Source: Amanita rubescens
Lineage: Eukaryota; Basidiomycota; Agaricomycetes; Agaricales; Amanitaceae
Assembly (NCBI GenBank): GCA_015039365.1
Contig: WION01000006.1
Span: forward strand, 930,001 to 994,000
DNA: 64,000 bases
Reading direction: 5' to 3'
Under the pieces are notes generated by a model. That model did not search any database. It worked only from the letters and a program-made list of their open reading frames with translations, and was not told the origin of the DNA. Every line of letters begins with the position of its first letter. Positions within the stretch are counted from its first letter, which is position 1. Position numbers and translations under genes: made by a program. Positions 55,838-64,000 of this stretch are shown one piece after another.

Positions 55838-56025
55838 TGCTCGAGTGCGCATCACAGCTCGCGTCGCGTAAACAGACTCAAACAGCATAGGCGCGATGTC
55901 ATTCAACGGAACACCGCTCCGATGGGCAGGGCAGACGCTTCGACCGCAGCACGTTTCTCGCCTGCCACTACTAAAATCCGCCTGCCGCTCCTCAGACGAC
56001 GATAACCCGCCCTCGTCCGCTAGGT
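55838..56025 (+). pseudogene. Copied 5' end of the gene at 62.3 kb
   Basis: The sequence from about 55838 (ATGCTCGAGTGCGCATC) through CTCGCGTCGCGTAAACAGAC and the start codon (ATGTCATTCAACGGAACACC) to TCAGACGACGATAACCCGCC matches about 62280-62550. The copy lacks the first intron and neighbouring bases (GGGAAACATCAG... to the acceptor) and breaks frame soon after the start. It therefore carries the leader and first codons but cannot make the protein. Confidence 0.75.
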
Positions 56026-57670
56026 GATGTTGGGTGGCGGGAAACACGATGTTCGTTTGGGGACTGTTTGTGGACATGTCGAAAGCGGATTCAGCTTGTG
56101 CATGGGAGAATTGCGTAGTTCTCCTGTCTGTTCCATTCATGTAAGTCAGCTGCTTTGTCGTTCGGACGGAATGCTTTTATGTCTCGCAGGGATGTTGATG
56201 CTATGGGCTCTACTAGCGATGATGGTCGTTCTATAGGAGACACCGCGACGGAAAAAGCGCTTGACCATAGCCTGCCAGATAGTGCGACAGTCCTCCACTT
56301 GATCCGAAAATGAGGAGATGACGAGCGTAATAGTGTCGACGAAGCTGATTCAAGGAATGGTCTTACGATGTATGTCATGAGTCTCATCTTGATTCTGATT
56401 ACTGAGCCGAGCGTTTTTATTATATCTAGATGGAGCCATTGTACCGTTACCTCTTATCGATTCTCAGTTTATTACCAAGGACAGTTGAGACAATAACCGA
56501 TCATCTACCTATCTTGGAATCGGCTTTGCTTAGATACCAACTCAGGACTTCATTAGCGGCCGAAACCTTCAGGACCGGGCATCCAAGTGTAGGGGAGCCC
56601 CGAGAGGGACTCGTTAGGTGCCTTGCATGCGCTGGTCAATCTGAAGAAACATCCTCTGCGTCAGAAGGGGACTCTGTGAAGACACCCCAACAAACCTTTG
56701 CGTTTGCTTCCCTCTTCGTCGTCAACACCGTTTGACGATGCTTCTTGCGAGCCAGGTAAAGCAAAGAAGTTTGTTCCACAAATGCAATGCATGGATGACA
56801 AACTTTCGTATATATGGACAGCTGTACGGCCTCTCCATCATCATCACACCTACAGAACGTGACAAACTGCTATTCTCGAATGCTACTACACCGTCCTCCT
56901 CCTTTACTCTTCCGAGTCCTCCTGAAGTCAAGCGTTCCAGTTTTACTGTTAAGGTGGTCTCACTTGCCTCCCCGACATGATGGATTGCAGTGAGAAACCA
57001 GGCGACTGGATCCAGGAAGTGCCTACACATCTCTGCGGAAGATAAGGAAAGCAGTTCGTGCCATGAGGTCGCCATCTCAGCCACCATGTCCAAAGCAAAA
57101 TTCGTCCATCAGCACCCAACGACACCCAAGATCAAAGGCGATCAGGAAGGCATGTTTAGTTCTCTGCCGCTTCCTAGCTTGCTGGAGACATGTAAGAGGC
57201 TGGCGGCAACTCCGCCTTCTCCTACGTCTCGTCGAGCCGAGCCCATCAGTGCGGACGTTTCAAGAGTTGGATTTCAGTTCGACATCACTTGATCTAAGAC
57301 CTCCAACTTTGTTGCAACGCATCAGAGGAGGGGTCAAGCCCATCAAAATCTGCGAAATAGAGTAACTTTGCGCCGGACGCGGTCTCAAACCATTACTTGC
57401 CAGTCCTACCTGCCTTACCTTGATCAATGGTACTCTGCATTTTTTGATGGAAGTAGATTAAGTCATAGTATGTAAGACTAAGTAAGCCATCTAGGTTACT
57501 ACCTAAGGGAAATTCTTGATGACTATAAGACAACTTGTGACAAAAGCTGATGCAAAAGGTGATGGGTATCATTGCTGCTGCTTTTACCTTCTTGATGCTT
57601 CAAGTAGTAGACTCAATCTGTGTTTCATTAAGTGGAAAGTTGTGGTTGGGTGTTGGGACCCCACACCCAT
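56026..57670. other. Region without a clear gene
   Basis: Scattered short frames only, for example SKAKFVHQHPTTPKIKGDQE at 57085-57145 and PSSSSTPFDDASCEPGKAKK near 56710-56770. They read like exons of disordered proteins, but no consistent model was found. The right part (57370-57670) is AT-rich and leads into the NLR relic. Confidence 0.35.
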
Positions 57671-57756
57671 TAACATTTATGTGCAAGCAAAACATCAGCC
57701 TCATCCAACCTCCCCTGACTTTGGTATGTGACTGTTAGATTAGCCATGCTTTGGCA

Positions 57757-57779
57757 GACACTTTGACCGTCAAAGTGTC
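57757..57779. repeat. 23-bp perfect palindrome
   Basis: Arms GACACTTTGAC and GTCAAAGTGTC around a single C. It replaces the normal sequence at this point of a TPR unit (compare CTTGTCAGAGTGTCTGGG in the intact units). Confidence 0.9.
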
Positions 57780-57856
57780 AGTGGGTGGTGTGATCCAAGC
57801 TTTTCTTTCATTGCCTCCATGACTTGTACCTCCAGCTTCTCTGCTTCATCCCACCT

Positions 57857-58385
57857 CATCAGCAACCCTGCAAAAAAACTTACAAACTTATTGCATTAAG
57901 ATCATTAGCTACCCCTAGTTATCTGACACCCCAGTTAATAGTCAACAAGTTGGGGTCAGTAACTGTCAGTTACCCAAAGTCTCTTTGGAAAGTTTGTCCA
58001 TGAGTTCATAAGATACTCTTCCAGGTTTTTGCCCTGTCAGTAAGATCATCAGTCTCCATCAGTCTCCATCAGTTTGTTTGTAGACCTGTCAATGGGATCA
58101 TAAGTCTCTATTAGTCTACATCAGTTCCTTAGTAGGTTGGTCAATGGGATCATAGGTCTACATCAGTTCCTTTGTAGGTTGGTCAATGGGATCATAAGTT
58201 TCTATCAGTTCTTTTGTAGGTCTGTCAATAAGTTCATAAGTTCATAAGATGCCAAGTCTATAAGTTTATAAGTCCATAAGATGTCATAAGTCCCCATCAG
58301 TTACCATAAATGGCAAGTCAATAAGTTCATAAGTTGCCACAAGTTGCCATAAGTTGCCATAAGTTTTTTTGCAGGGTTGCTGATG
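57857..58385. mobile_element. 529-bp inverted-repeat element (MITE-like), superfamily unknown
   Basis: Perfect 26-bp terminal inverted repeats: the left one begins CATCAGCAACCCTGCAAAAA (57857-57882), and the right one (58360-58385) is its exact reverse complement. Similarity continues inward through AACTTAT-like repeats. The element splits TPR sequence: CCCACCT on the left and CTCCCCTGG on the right fuse to CCCACCTCCCCTGG, found in sister units, implying a 2-bp CT duplication. It has no coding capacity. The interior holds tandem repeats. Confidence 0.8.
58030..58360. repeat. Degenerate tandem repeats inside the 529-bp element
   Basis: Units of about 60 nt such as CATCAGTTCCTTTGTAGGTT then GGTCAATGGGATCATAAG recur four or five times. 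They grade into short CATAAGTTGC repeats toward the right inverted repeat. Confidence 0.8.
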
Positions 58386-58438
58386 CTCCCCTGGTTCCAG
58401 TATGTGGCTGCTAGACAGGCCATGCTCATCAGAGTGTC

Positions 58439-59212
58439 TCAGTGGTGTGGTCCAAGCTTTTCTTTGCTTTCTTCTATGACTTGTACCTCCAGCTTCTCTG
58501 CTTCATTCCACTTCCCCTGCCTCTTGTATGTGGCTGCTAGGTTACCCATGCTTGTCAGAGTGTCTGGGTGGTGTGATCCAAGCTTTTCTTTCCTTGCCTC
58601 TATGATGTGTACATCCAGTTTCTCTGCTTCATCCCACTTTCCCAGGCTCCGGTATGTGACTGCTAGATTAGCCATACTTGTCAGAGTCTCTGGGTGGTGC
58701 AATCCAAGCTTCTCTTTGCATGCCTCCATGTCTTGTACCTGCAGCTTCTCTGCTTCATCCCACTTTCCCAGGCTCCGGTATGTGACTGCTAGATTACCCA
58801 TGCTTGTCAGAGTGTCTGGGTGGTGCAATCCAAGCTTCTCTTTGCATGCCTCCATGTTTTGTACCTGCAGCTTCTCTGCTTCATCCCACCTCCCCTGGTT
58901 CCGGTATGTGACTGCTAGATTAGCCATGCTTGTCAGAGTGACTTGGTGGTGTAGTCCAAGCTTTTCTTTCATTGCCTCCATGCCTTGTACCTGCAGCTTC
59001 TCTGCTTCATCCCACCTTCCCTGCCTTTGGTATGTGACTGCTAGATTACCCATGCTTGTCAGAGTGTCTGGGTGGTGTGATCCAAGCTTTTCTTTCCTTT
59101 CCTCCATGACATGTACCTCCAGCTTCTCTGCCTCATCCCACCTCCCTTGCTTCTGGTATGTGAATGCTAGATTAGTCATGCTTGTCAGAGTGTCTGGGTG
59201 GTGTGATCCAAG
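58439..59212 (-). repeat. Six near-identical TPR units
   Basis: Six 126-nt (42-residue) repeats in one open frame, each of the form TSM-NLAVTY---G-WDEAEKLxVxxMEA-KEKLGxHHPDTL. Neighbouring units differ at few positions, which suggests recent expansion or homogenisation, as reported for repeat domains of fungal NLRs. Confidence 0.92.
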
Positions 59213-59220
59213 CTTTTATT

Positions 59221-60110
59221 TAGTGTTTCTATTTCCAGTCTCTCAGGACCGAAAAAGACCGGAACTGGACCGGACCAGGACCGATTTGGACCGGACTGCA
59301 GTCTCAGGTCTTAGGAGGTCCAAGGGCAGTCCGGTTCCAGTCTTTTTAAATTTTTAAAATCAAAAAAACCGCAAAAGACCGGTCTAGACCGGTCCTAGAC
59401 CGCTAATTGTCACATGTGACCAACACAGTCATGTTCTCCTATATTTTAGCTTTTTTTTGAGTATTGAAACATAAAAAACGGTTGAGATTTGAGTTCACAG
59501 TAGTAAAGTTTGTCAAAAGTTATATATAACATGTGAATTTTGAAATCATCTGTTGTTGCAACACTCCAGGTAAGGTATTCTGAAATTAACTAATCTAGGT
59601 ATGCTCTAGTACATCCAATGGAACATAGTTGAACAGTGGGAGGGTGAGGGTCAGCAACACTGGGCTTCATTCTCTCTTTGGTGATCTCTTTGGCAATCTC
59701 TTTGGCAATGTTTGGCAGTCTCCTGGCATCATCAAAAATGGTTTTATGTGGCTCATCTGAGTGCAGCTGGGTGTGAGAGGGTGTGAGAGGGTGAGGGTTA
59801 GGAACATATTGATATTTATGAAGTTTTGTAGTTTTAAATTGTTGTATGGGAGACATAGGGACATAGAAACTAATGTAAGGACTGGTCCAGACCAGTCCAA
59901 GACCAGTCCAGACCAGTCCAAGACCGGTCCAGATCAGGACCAGTCCTGGACCGGTCTTAACCGGTCTTTTTTTTAAATTAAGACCGGTCTTGCGGTCTTA
60001 AGCGGTCCGGTTCCGGTCTTTTCGATATCAGGGACACCCTGAGACCGGTCCGGTTTCGGTCTTTCCAAAAAAGGAAAAAAAACCGGACCGGACCGGACCT
60101 TGAATCACTA
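59221..60110. mobile_element. hAT-like non-autonomous DNA transposon (890 bp)
   Basis: The element begins TAGTGTTTC and ends GAATCACTA (inverted ends with one mismatch in nine). It is flanked by an exact 8-bp target duplication CTTTTATT (59213-59220 and 60111-60118). An 8-bp duplication and TAGTG ends fit the hAT superfamily. Both subterminal regions are packed with GACCGGTC-type and GGACCGGACC-type motifs in direct and inverted order, likely transposase-binding sites. The middle is AT-rich and non-coding. The insertion lies between two TPR units of the NLR gene. Confidence 0.85.
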
Positions 60111-61780
60111 CTTTTATTTGCTTGCCTCCATGGCTTGGACCTCCAGCTTCTCTGCTTCATTCCAACTTCCAATGTGATGAAATACAAGTGCAAATCTAAC
60201 ACATTCATCATCATAGTATACAGTACTTGAACTTAGCTGTACTGCATGATCATGATTTGCTCTAATATGTGGGGCAAGCAGTCCACAAAACTTATAGTTA
60301 TCAACCCTATAGTTCAACTCTACAGAACAGGCTAGCATGGCCCTTGTCATTGAAATCTGCCTATTAATTTCCATATGTAGAAATCTACTTCTGTTCCAGG
60401 AGTTCACTAATGCATGGACTGAGTACATTTTACCACTCTTCTTAAGCAGGGAAAATGATAACAGCACTTGTATCCCTAGTTGAAATTGTATTATATCCCA
60501 TTCTCCCATCTTATCTAAAAACAACATGTCAGGGTCCAACATTGTTACTGACAATGGGAGACCCAGTTTCTGTTCTGCATCAATGTTCCTCTTCTTGTAG
60601 TTTTCTGCTGCATTTTTGAACAATTCTTCTGGTATATTCTCATTATGCAGGAAGGCAATTATTCTATACAGGGTAACAGCACTCTTAGCTGTTACAGCCC
60701 CTGATTCTACTCCCTTTGCAGCCCATGCCTCAATCTCTTTCATTGACATCTCCCAAGTTTCATATGTAGATAATCCATAACCAGATGCACCTTTGAAAGA
60801 AGGATTATGCATTAATTGATCATGATTTTTGGCATATAGTTCCAGGTAATCTTGAAGTGAGCATCTGCAGGCTACCATGTATGCCCCAGCCTGGTCAATT
60901 GCAAGAGGAATGCCACCAAGCTTTGAGATAAGCTGCTTGGCCAAAATTTGAACATCCTCAGATGTGTGATTTAGTTTGGCTGATTTGAAAAGCAGTGATA
61001 GAGCCTCTTCTTCTTCCATTTCAAGAACCTCCATAGATTCCTCTGTGATCCTACACAATTCAAAATTCCTGCTTGTTATCAAGATATTTCCTCCATTTCC
61101 AGGTGGGAGAAATTTCTCAACCACTTGGTATCCACCATCTGCATTATCATATATCATCAACCAATTTGACTTTCTAGAAATCCATTTGAGAGTATGTGCA
61201 GCTGAGGAGACAGCATTAGGAGGGGCCCCATTATTTGCCTGAGCAATCTGCCTGAGTCTGAGATCAATGACCCCATCTGAAGAAGCATCAATCCAAAATA
61301 TGTCAGAAAATCTACAGTATCTCAATTAACTTGTACAGCTACAGAGGTCTAGTAGCACTCACAAACTTTCATTTTCTTCAGTAAATTTGAGGCAAATCTG
61401 AGTTTTTCCAATACCTCCCAAACCATGCAAAAGAAATGATTTCCTTTTCTCCATGGCATTGGAAATAAAATAATCCTTTAGCCTCTGTAGACATGTGCTA
61501 CGACCTGTAAACATGGTGCTAGATTGCCTCACAGGAGGCAAAGGTGCCATCACTTCAGCAGGAGCTGAAGGATTGTTGATTTGCTAAAGCTCATGATGAT
61601 TGTGGACCTCACACCAGCACAATAATCACATACTATATAATTCCCACAAAAGTCGACAAACTGACTATTTGCAATTGTGATGTTCTGAGCTGCAGCAGGG
61701 ATACCCGCATCGGGTCCAGAGAGAGCCTGTACAACTGGGGGGATACTATTGCTATTGATTCCCCCGGTTTCATCACCCAT

Positions 61781-62342
61781 TGTATCGCAGATTTTGGATT
61801 TCTTTACTATAGTAGATGTGAAGCAGTGTGCCCGGTCGGAGGCTATGTAAAGTAAGGTGGTTGTCAAGAAGAAAGAAAGATTGTAACGCATGTCACACTT
61901 TGCTCGCTGTGAAAAAACTCGAAATAGAATGCAAAACCCAACGTACAGCACATCACGCGTACCACGAAGATACTAGGCTTTGAACCAGGCTATGTTGTGC
62001 AAAACGGTTGCAGTAGTACGACTGGTAGGTTTCTCGTGACGCGAGCGGTAAATGTGGTGCTACGCTGCATACAACATCCCCGACTCGGATTCCTTCAATT
62101 GATATTCCCTCTTCCAAAAAAATTAACAGGGCTGGCAGCGGAGATCGCAAGATCTGAACCCTCCCTCGAGTCGATTCTAGCCTCAGTAGTTGAATTCACG
62201 ACCATCGACATTCTTCTGACTGTTTGATCCCCCATCCGTACTAGTACTGAGTAAATATTGAGAGTTTCACGTAAGACTGCCTCGAGTTGGCATCGTGTTC
62301 ACAACACCTCGCGTCGCGCAAACAGACACAAACAGAGGCGCG
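61781..62342. other. Divergent intergenic region
   Basis: Lies between the NLR start (minus) and the membrane-protein gene (plus). The right part (about 62280-62342) is the leader also found copied at 55.8 kb. No gene seen. Confidence 0.45.
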
Positions 62343-64000
62343 ATGTCATTCAACGGAACACCGCTTGGACAAGGCAGACGCCTCGACCGCAGCACGTTTC
62401 TCGGGAAACATCAGTACCAACGCCTCGTGTCAAAGTATGTCTCATGTTTTTCATTTTATTTATCGTATATCAATCTATCCTTTAGCGCGTCATCTGCCAC
62501 CGCTAAAATCCCACCTCTGCCATCCTCAGACGACGATAACCAACCCGCCCTCGTTCGTTACGCACGCCTTAAGGAACGCGAACACGCTTCTGCACCCGAC
62601 GTTCCTCATCGCCCGGGTGGCCCTAGAATCATCACATCCCCTCCAAACCCAGAAAGGTGGGGTCTCAAGGATACCTCTGTCAACGTCGCTACCGCCTTCC
62701 ACCAGGCTGCTTCCGCTGCACCTGACATGCAAACCTATTCGACCAGTCATAACAACGCCTGGGCCTCCGGCTCAAACCGACGCAACCCCTCCGTGCCCCG
62801 AAGCACCTCTGTCGAGTACGAAAAGGAAGCACAACAGAACGGTTTCAGGAACCGTCTTGCACCTCCCCCCTCGCGTCTAAACAACACTGCAGGAGCTGGT
62901 CTCCGCGCTACATCCACCCAGAGCACGCGAAGACCCGTGTCAAAAACGGCGTCTGTCCACCACGTGCCTGACTCTGAAGCGGAAGCGGAAAACGATGCAG
63001 ACCACGGCGATCGCGCAAAGAGCCCATTCGACCAAATCATCGACGTCGCAAAGCGTACCCTTGCGCCTGCAACCTTTTACCTCCGTCAACGCTCTCAGGA
63101 ACCTGACGGGTCCGCAGAGATTTCCAACGTCAATGGACAAAACTCGACCTACGACTATTCAGCAGAGGAACGCGAATTCCAGGCTAACCGTTCAACTCCA
63201 AACAGCATCTCTGCTCATCGCAAGAATCGTATGTCCACAGACAACAAGGCTTACAAGCCTTCCATTTCCGACGGCGAAAGCTCGGAAGAGTACTCGGACG
63301 ACGGCAAGGGTCGTCGTAGAAGAAAAAAGAAAAAAAATGATGGTACTGTTGGAGGTCCATTGACGACACTCCCAATCATGGCAGCAGATAAGAGAAGGAG
63401 AAGAAAGAGTAGAGGAGGAAAGAGCGGAACAGGCGGCGAGGACGATGAAAGTGAGAGTGAGGGTAACACAGCAGCCGAAAAGGTCAGTTGCAGTTGTCTT
63501 TTAAACACCACCGTGGCTGACCAACAGCCACTAGGCATCCAATCCGCGAGCCTCTGTCGCCAGATCATCCGTTGCACCTGCATCTCGGATATCCATTCCA
63601 CCTGAGCCCCTGCCTGTGGGCAATGCATCCCTTGATGATACCGAACAAGGACTACAGTCTATACCTGAAGCCGAAATAGAAGATGAACAAGTACAATTAG
63701 AAGCTCGAGACGAATCCCCCGATCTAATCCCAAGTCAGCTACATGCCCCCTTTTCAATAGGCGCTTTCCTTGGACGATTGGTTCATTTGACGGTCAAGAC
63801 GTCCCTGAACACGCTCATATTCTTGGTACACATCTTGTCCGGTCTCTTCTTTGTCATTGGCCGGATACTGGGAACGATAGTCGAAATCATCCTGGTCCGC
63901 CCATTCCGCATCCTAGGTCTCGTAGGATCACCATCTTCCGAACCAAAACGTCCCGCTGGAAAGTACTTCCTTATCGGCCTTGCCATCCTCGGTGTATGGT
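62343..64000 (+). CDS. Membrane protein with long basic N-terminus, partial (possibly SUN/nuclear-envelope type)
   Basis: The start at 62343 gives MSFNGTPLGQGRRLDRSTFL and is followed by GKHQYQRLVSN. Intron 1 (about 62436-62485) leads to ASSATAKIPPLPSSDDDNQP. The next 300 residues are disordered and polar, with a basic cluster (DGKGRRRRKKKKND near 63303) and a second at KRRRRKSRGGKSG, both good nuclear-localisation candidates. Intron 2 (63484-63535) joins AEKASNPRASVARSSVAPAS. Near the right edge there are hydrophobic segments SLNTLIFLVHILSGLFFVIG and RILGTIVEIILVRPF, then KYFLIGLAILGVW, which looks like a transmembrane span. The layout, a basic nucleoplasmic region before a membrane span, resembles fungal SUN-domain proteins, but the defining domain would lie outside the window. 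Confidence 0.5.

Larger units (their letters stand above)
57680..61780 (-). pseudogene. NB-ARC/TPR (NLR-like STAND) gene, broken by transposons and stops
   Basis: STAND proteins of this type act in fungal non-self recognition and immunity-like cell death. The start at 61780 gives MGDETGGINSNSIPPVVQAL, then a short NITIANSQFVDFCGNYIV motif. An intron joins APAEVMAPLPPVRQSSTMFT and GRSTCLQRLKDYF. The P-loop is LLHGLGGIGKTQICLKF. A further exon (60117-61325) carries FWIDASSD, WLMIYDNADGG (Walker B), NILITSRN and LGGIPLAIDQAGAYM. Up to ten 42-residue kinesin-light-chain-type TPRs follow (TSMANLAVTYRNQGRWDEAE, then KL...KEKLGLHHPDTL). Lesions: a TAA at 60114-60116, an 890-bp element at 59221-60110, a TGA in place of the HHP Pro codon near 58433, a 529-bp element at 57857-58385, and a palindromic insertion near 57757. 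The NB-ARC half alone could still be expressed. Confidence 0.85.

Noticed and set aside
58377..59357. Plus-strand frame of 326 residues opposite the TPR repeats
   Set aside because: A repeat-driven shadow: the 126-nt TPR unit keeps all frames periodic, and the minus-strand TPR reading matches a known family.

Overview
This is a nuclear segment from a filamentous fungus, most likely a basidiomycete of the class Agaricomycetes. Coding regions are split by many short GT-AG introns (roughly 45-75 nt) with CTNAY-like branch points. Genes lie close together on both strands. Several families are typical of such fungi: NB-ARC/TPR STAND proteins, an F-box/LRR relic, a kinase-like HGD protein, and a metacaspase with a proline-rich prodomain. 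The genus cannot be fixed from sequence alone. No rRNA, tRNA or CRISPR feature was supported. Gene models were assembled by hand by joining reading frames at splice signals, so outer boundaries are firmer than every internal junction.

Layout. 1-4.2 kb: 3' part of the tRNA thiolation gene CTU2/NCS2 (minus), diverging from a CAX-type Ca2+/H+ exchanger. 4.2-6.8 kb: no recognisable gene. 6.8-9.3 kb: MFS transporter. 9.5-11.4 kb: probable Mediator subunit 19. 12.3-15.3 kb: BAR/IMD-like coiled-coil protein (minus). 15.7-17.9 kb: a second, related MFS transporter. 18.2-19.2 kb: splicing factor BUD13, with two apparent frame slips. About 20.4-20.8 kb: decayed third MFS copy. 21.6-22.9 kb: HSP20-fold protein. 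23.5-27.9 kb: Srs2-type UvrD helicase with a triplicated tail. 28.3-28.5 kb: a 32-residue metallothionein. 29.1-29.7 kb: small heat-shock protein with a canonical heat-shock element. 30.0-32.5 kb: metacaspase, divergent from the sHSP. 32.7-34 kb: F-box/LRR relic. 35-38 kb: two lineage-specific genes, one kinase-like. 38.1-40.6 kb: gamma-glutamylcyclotransferase-like gene and a Ppn2-like metallophosphatase. 40.8-46.9 kb: GH3 beta-glucosidase and cytosolic methionyl-tRNA synthetase (both minus). 47.1-49.6 kb: OPT transporter. 49.7-50.8 kb: SARAF homologue. 51-53 kb: Copia-type Gag gene without pol, followed by an unknown ORF. 53.2-54 kb: DUF6914-like gene. 54-57.6 kb: fragmentary region, including a copy of the 5' end of the gene at 62.3 kb. 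57.7-61.8 kb: an NB-ARC/TPR (NLR-like) gene broken by two different inverted-repeat transposons and by point lesions. 62.3 kb to the right edge: 5' part of a membrane protein, possibly a SUN/nuclear-envelope protein.

Functional themes. Housekeeping genes (CTU2, BUD13, MED19, MetRS, SRS2) alternate with stress and metal genes (metallothionein, sHSP, metacaspase) and transporters (CAX, two MFS, OPT). A recurrent structural theme is local duplication. Exon-plus-intron units are duplicated in the metacaspase prodomain and the GH3 N-terminus, 42-residue TPRs in the NLR, and about 90-residue repeats in the helicase tail. Gene-end fragments are copied elsewhere in the window.

Most notable observations: the NLR gene disrupted by an 890-bp hAT-like element with an 8-bp target duplication and by a 529-bp element with perfect 26-bp inverted repeats; the tiny metallothionein gene that appears to use a GC-AG intron; the metacaspase microexon array; the triplicated Srs2 tail; and a Lys in place of the usual ion-binding Glu in the CAX c-1 motif.
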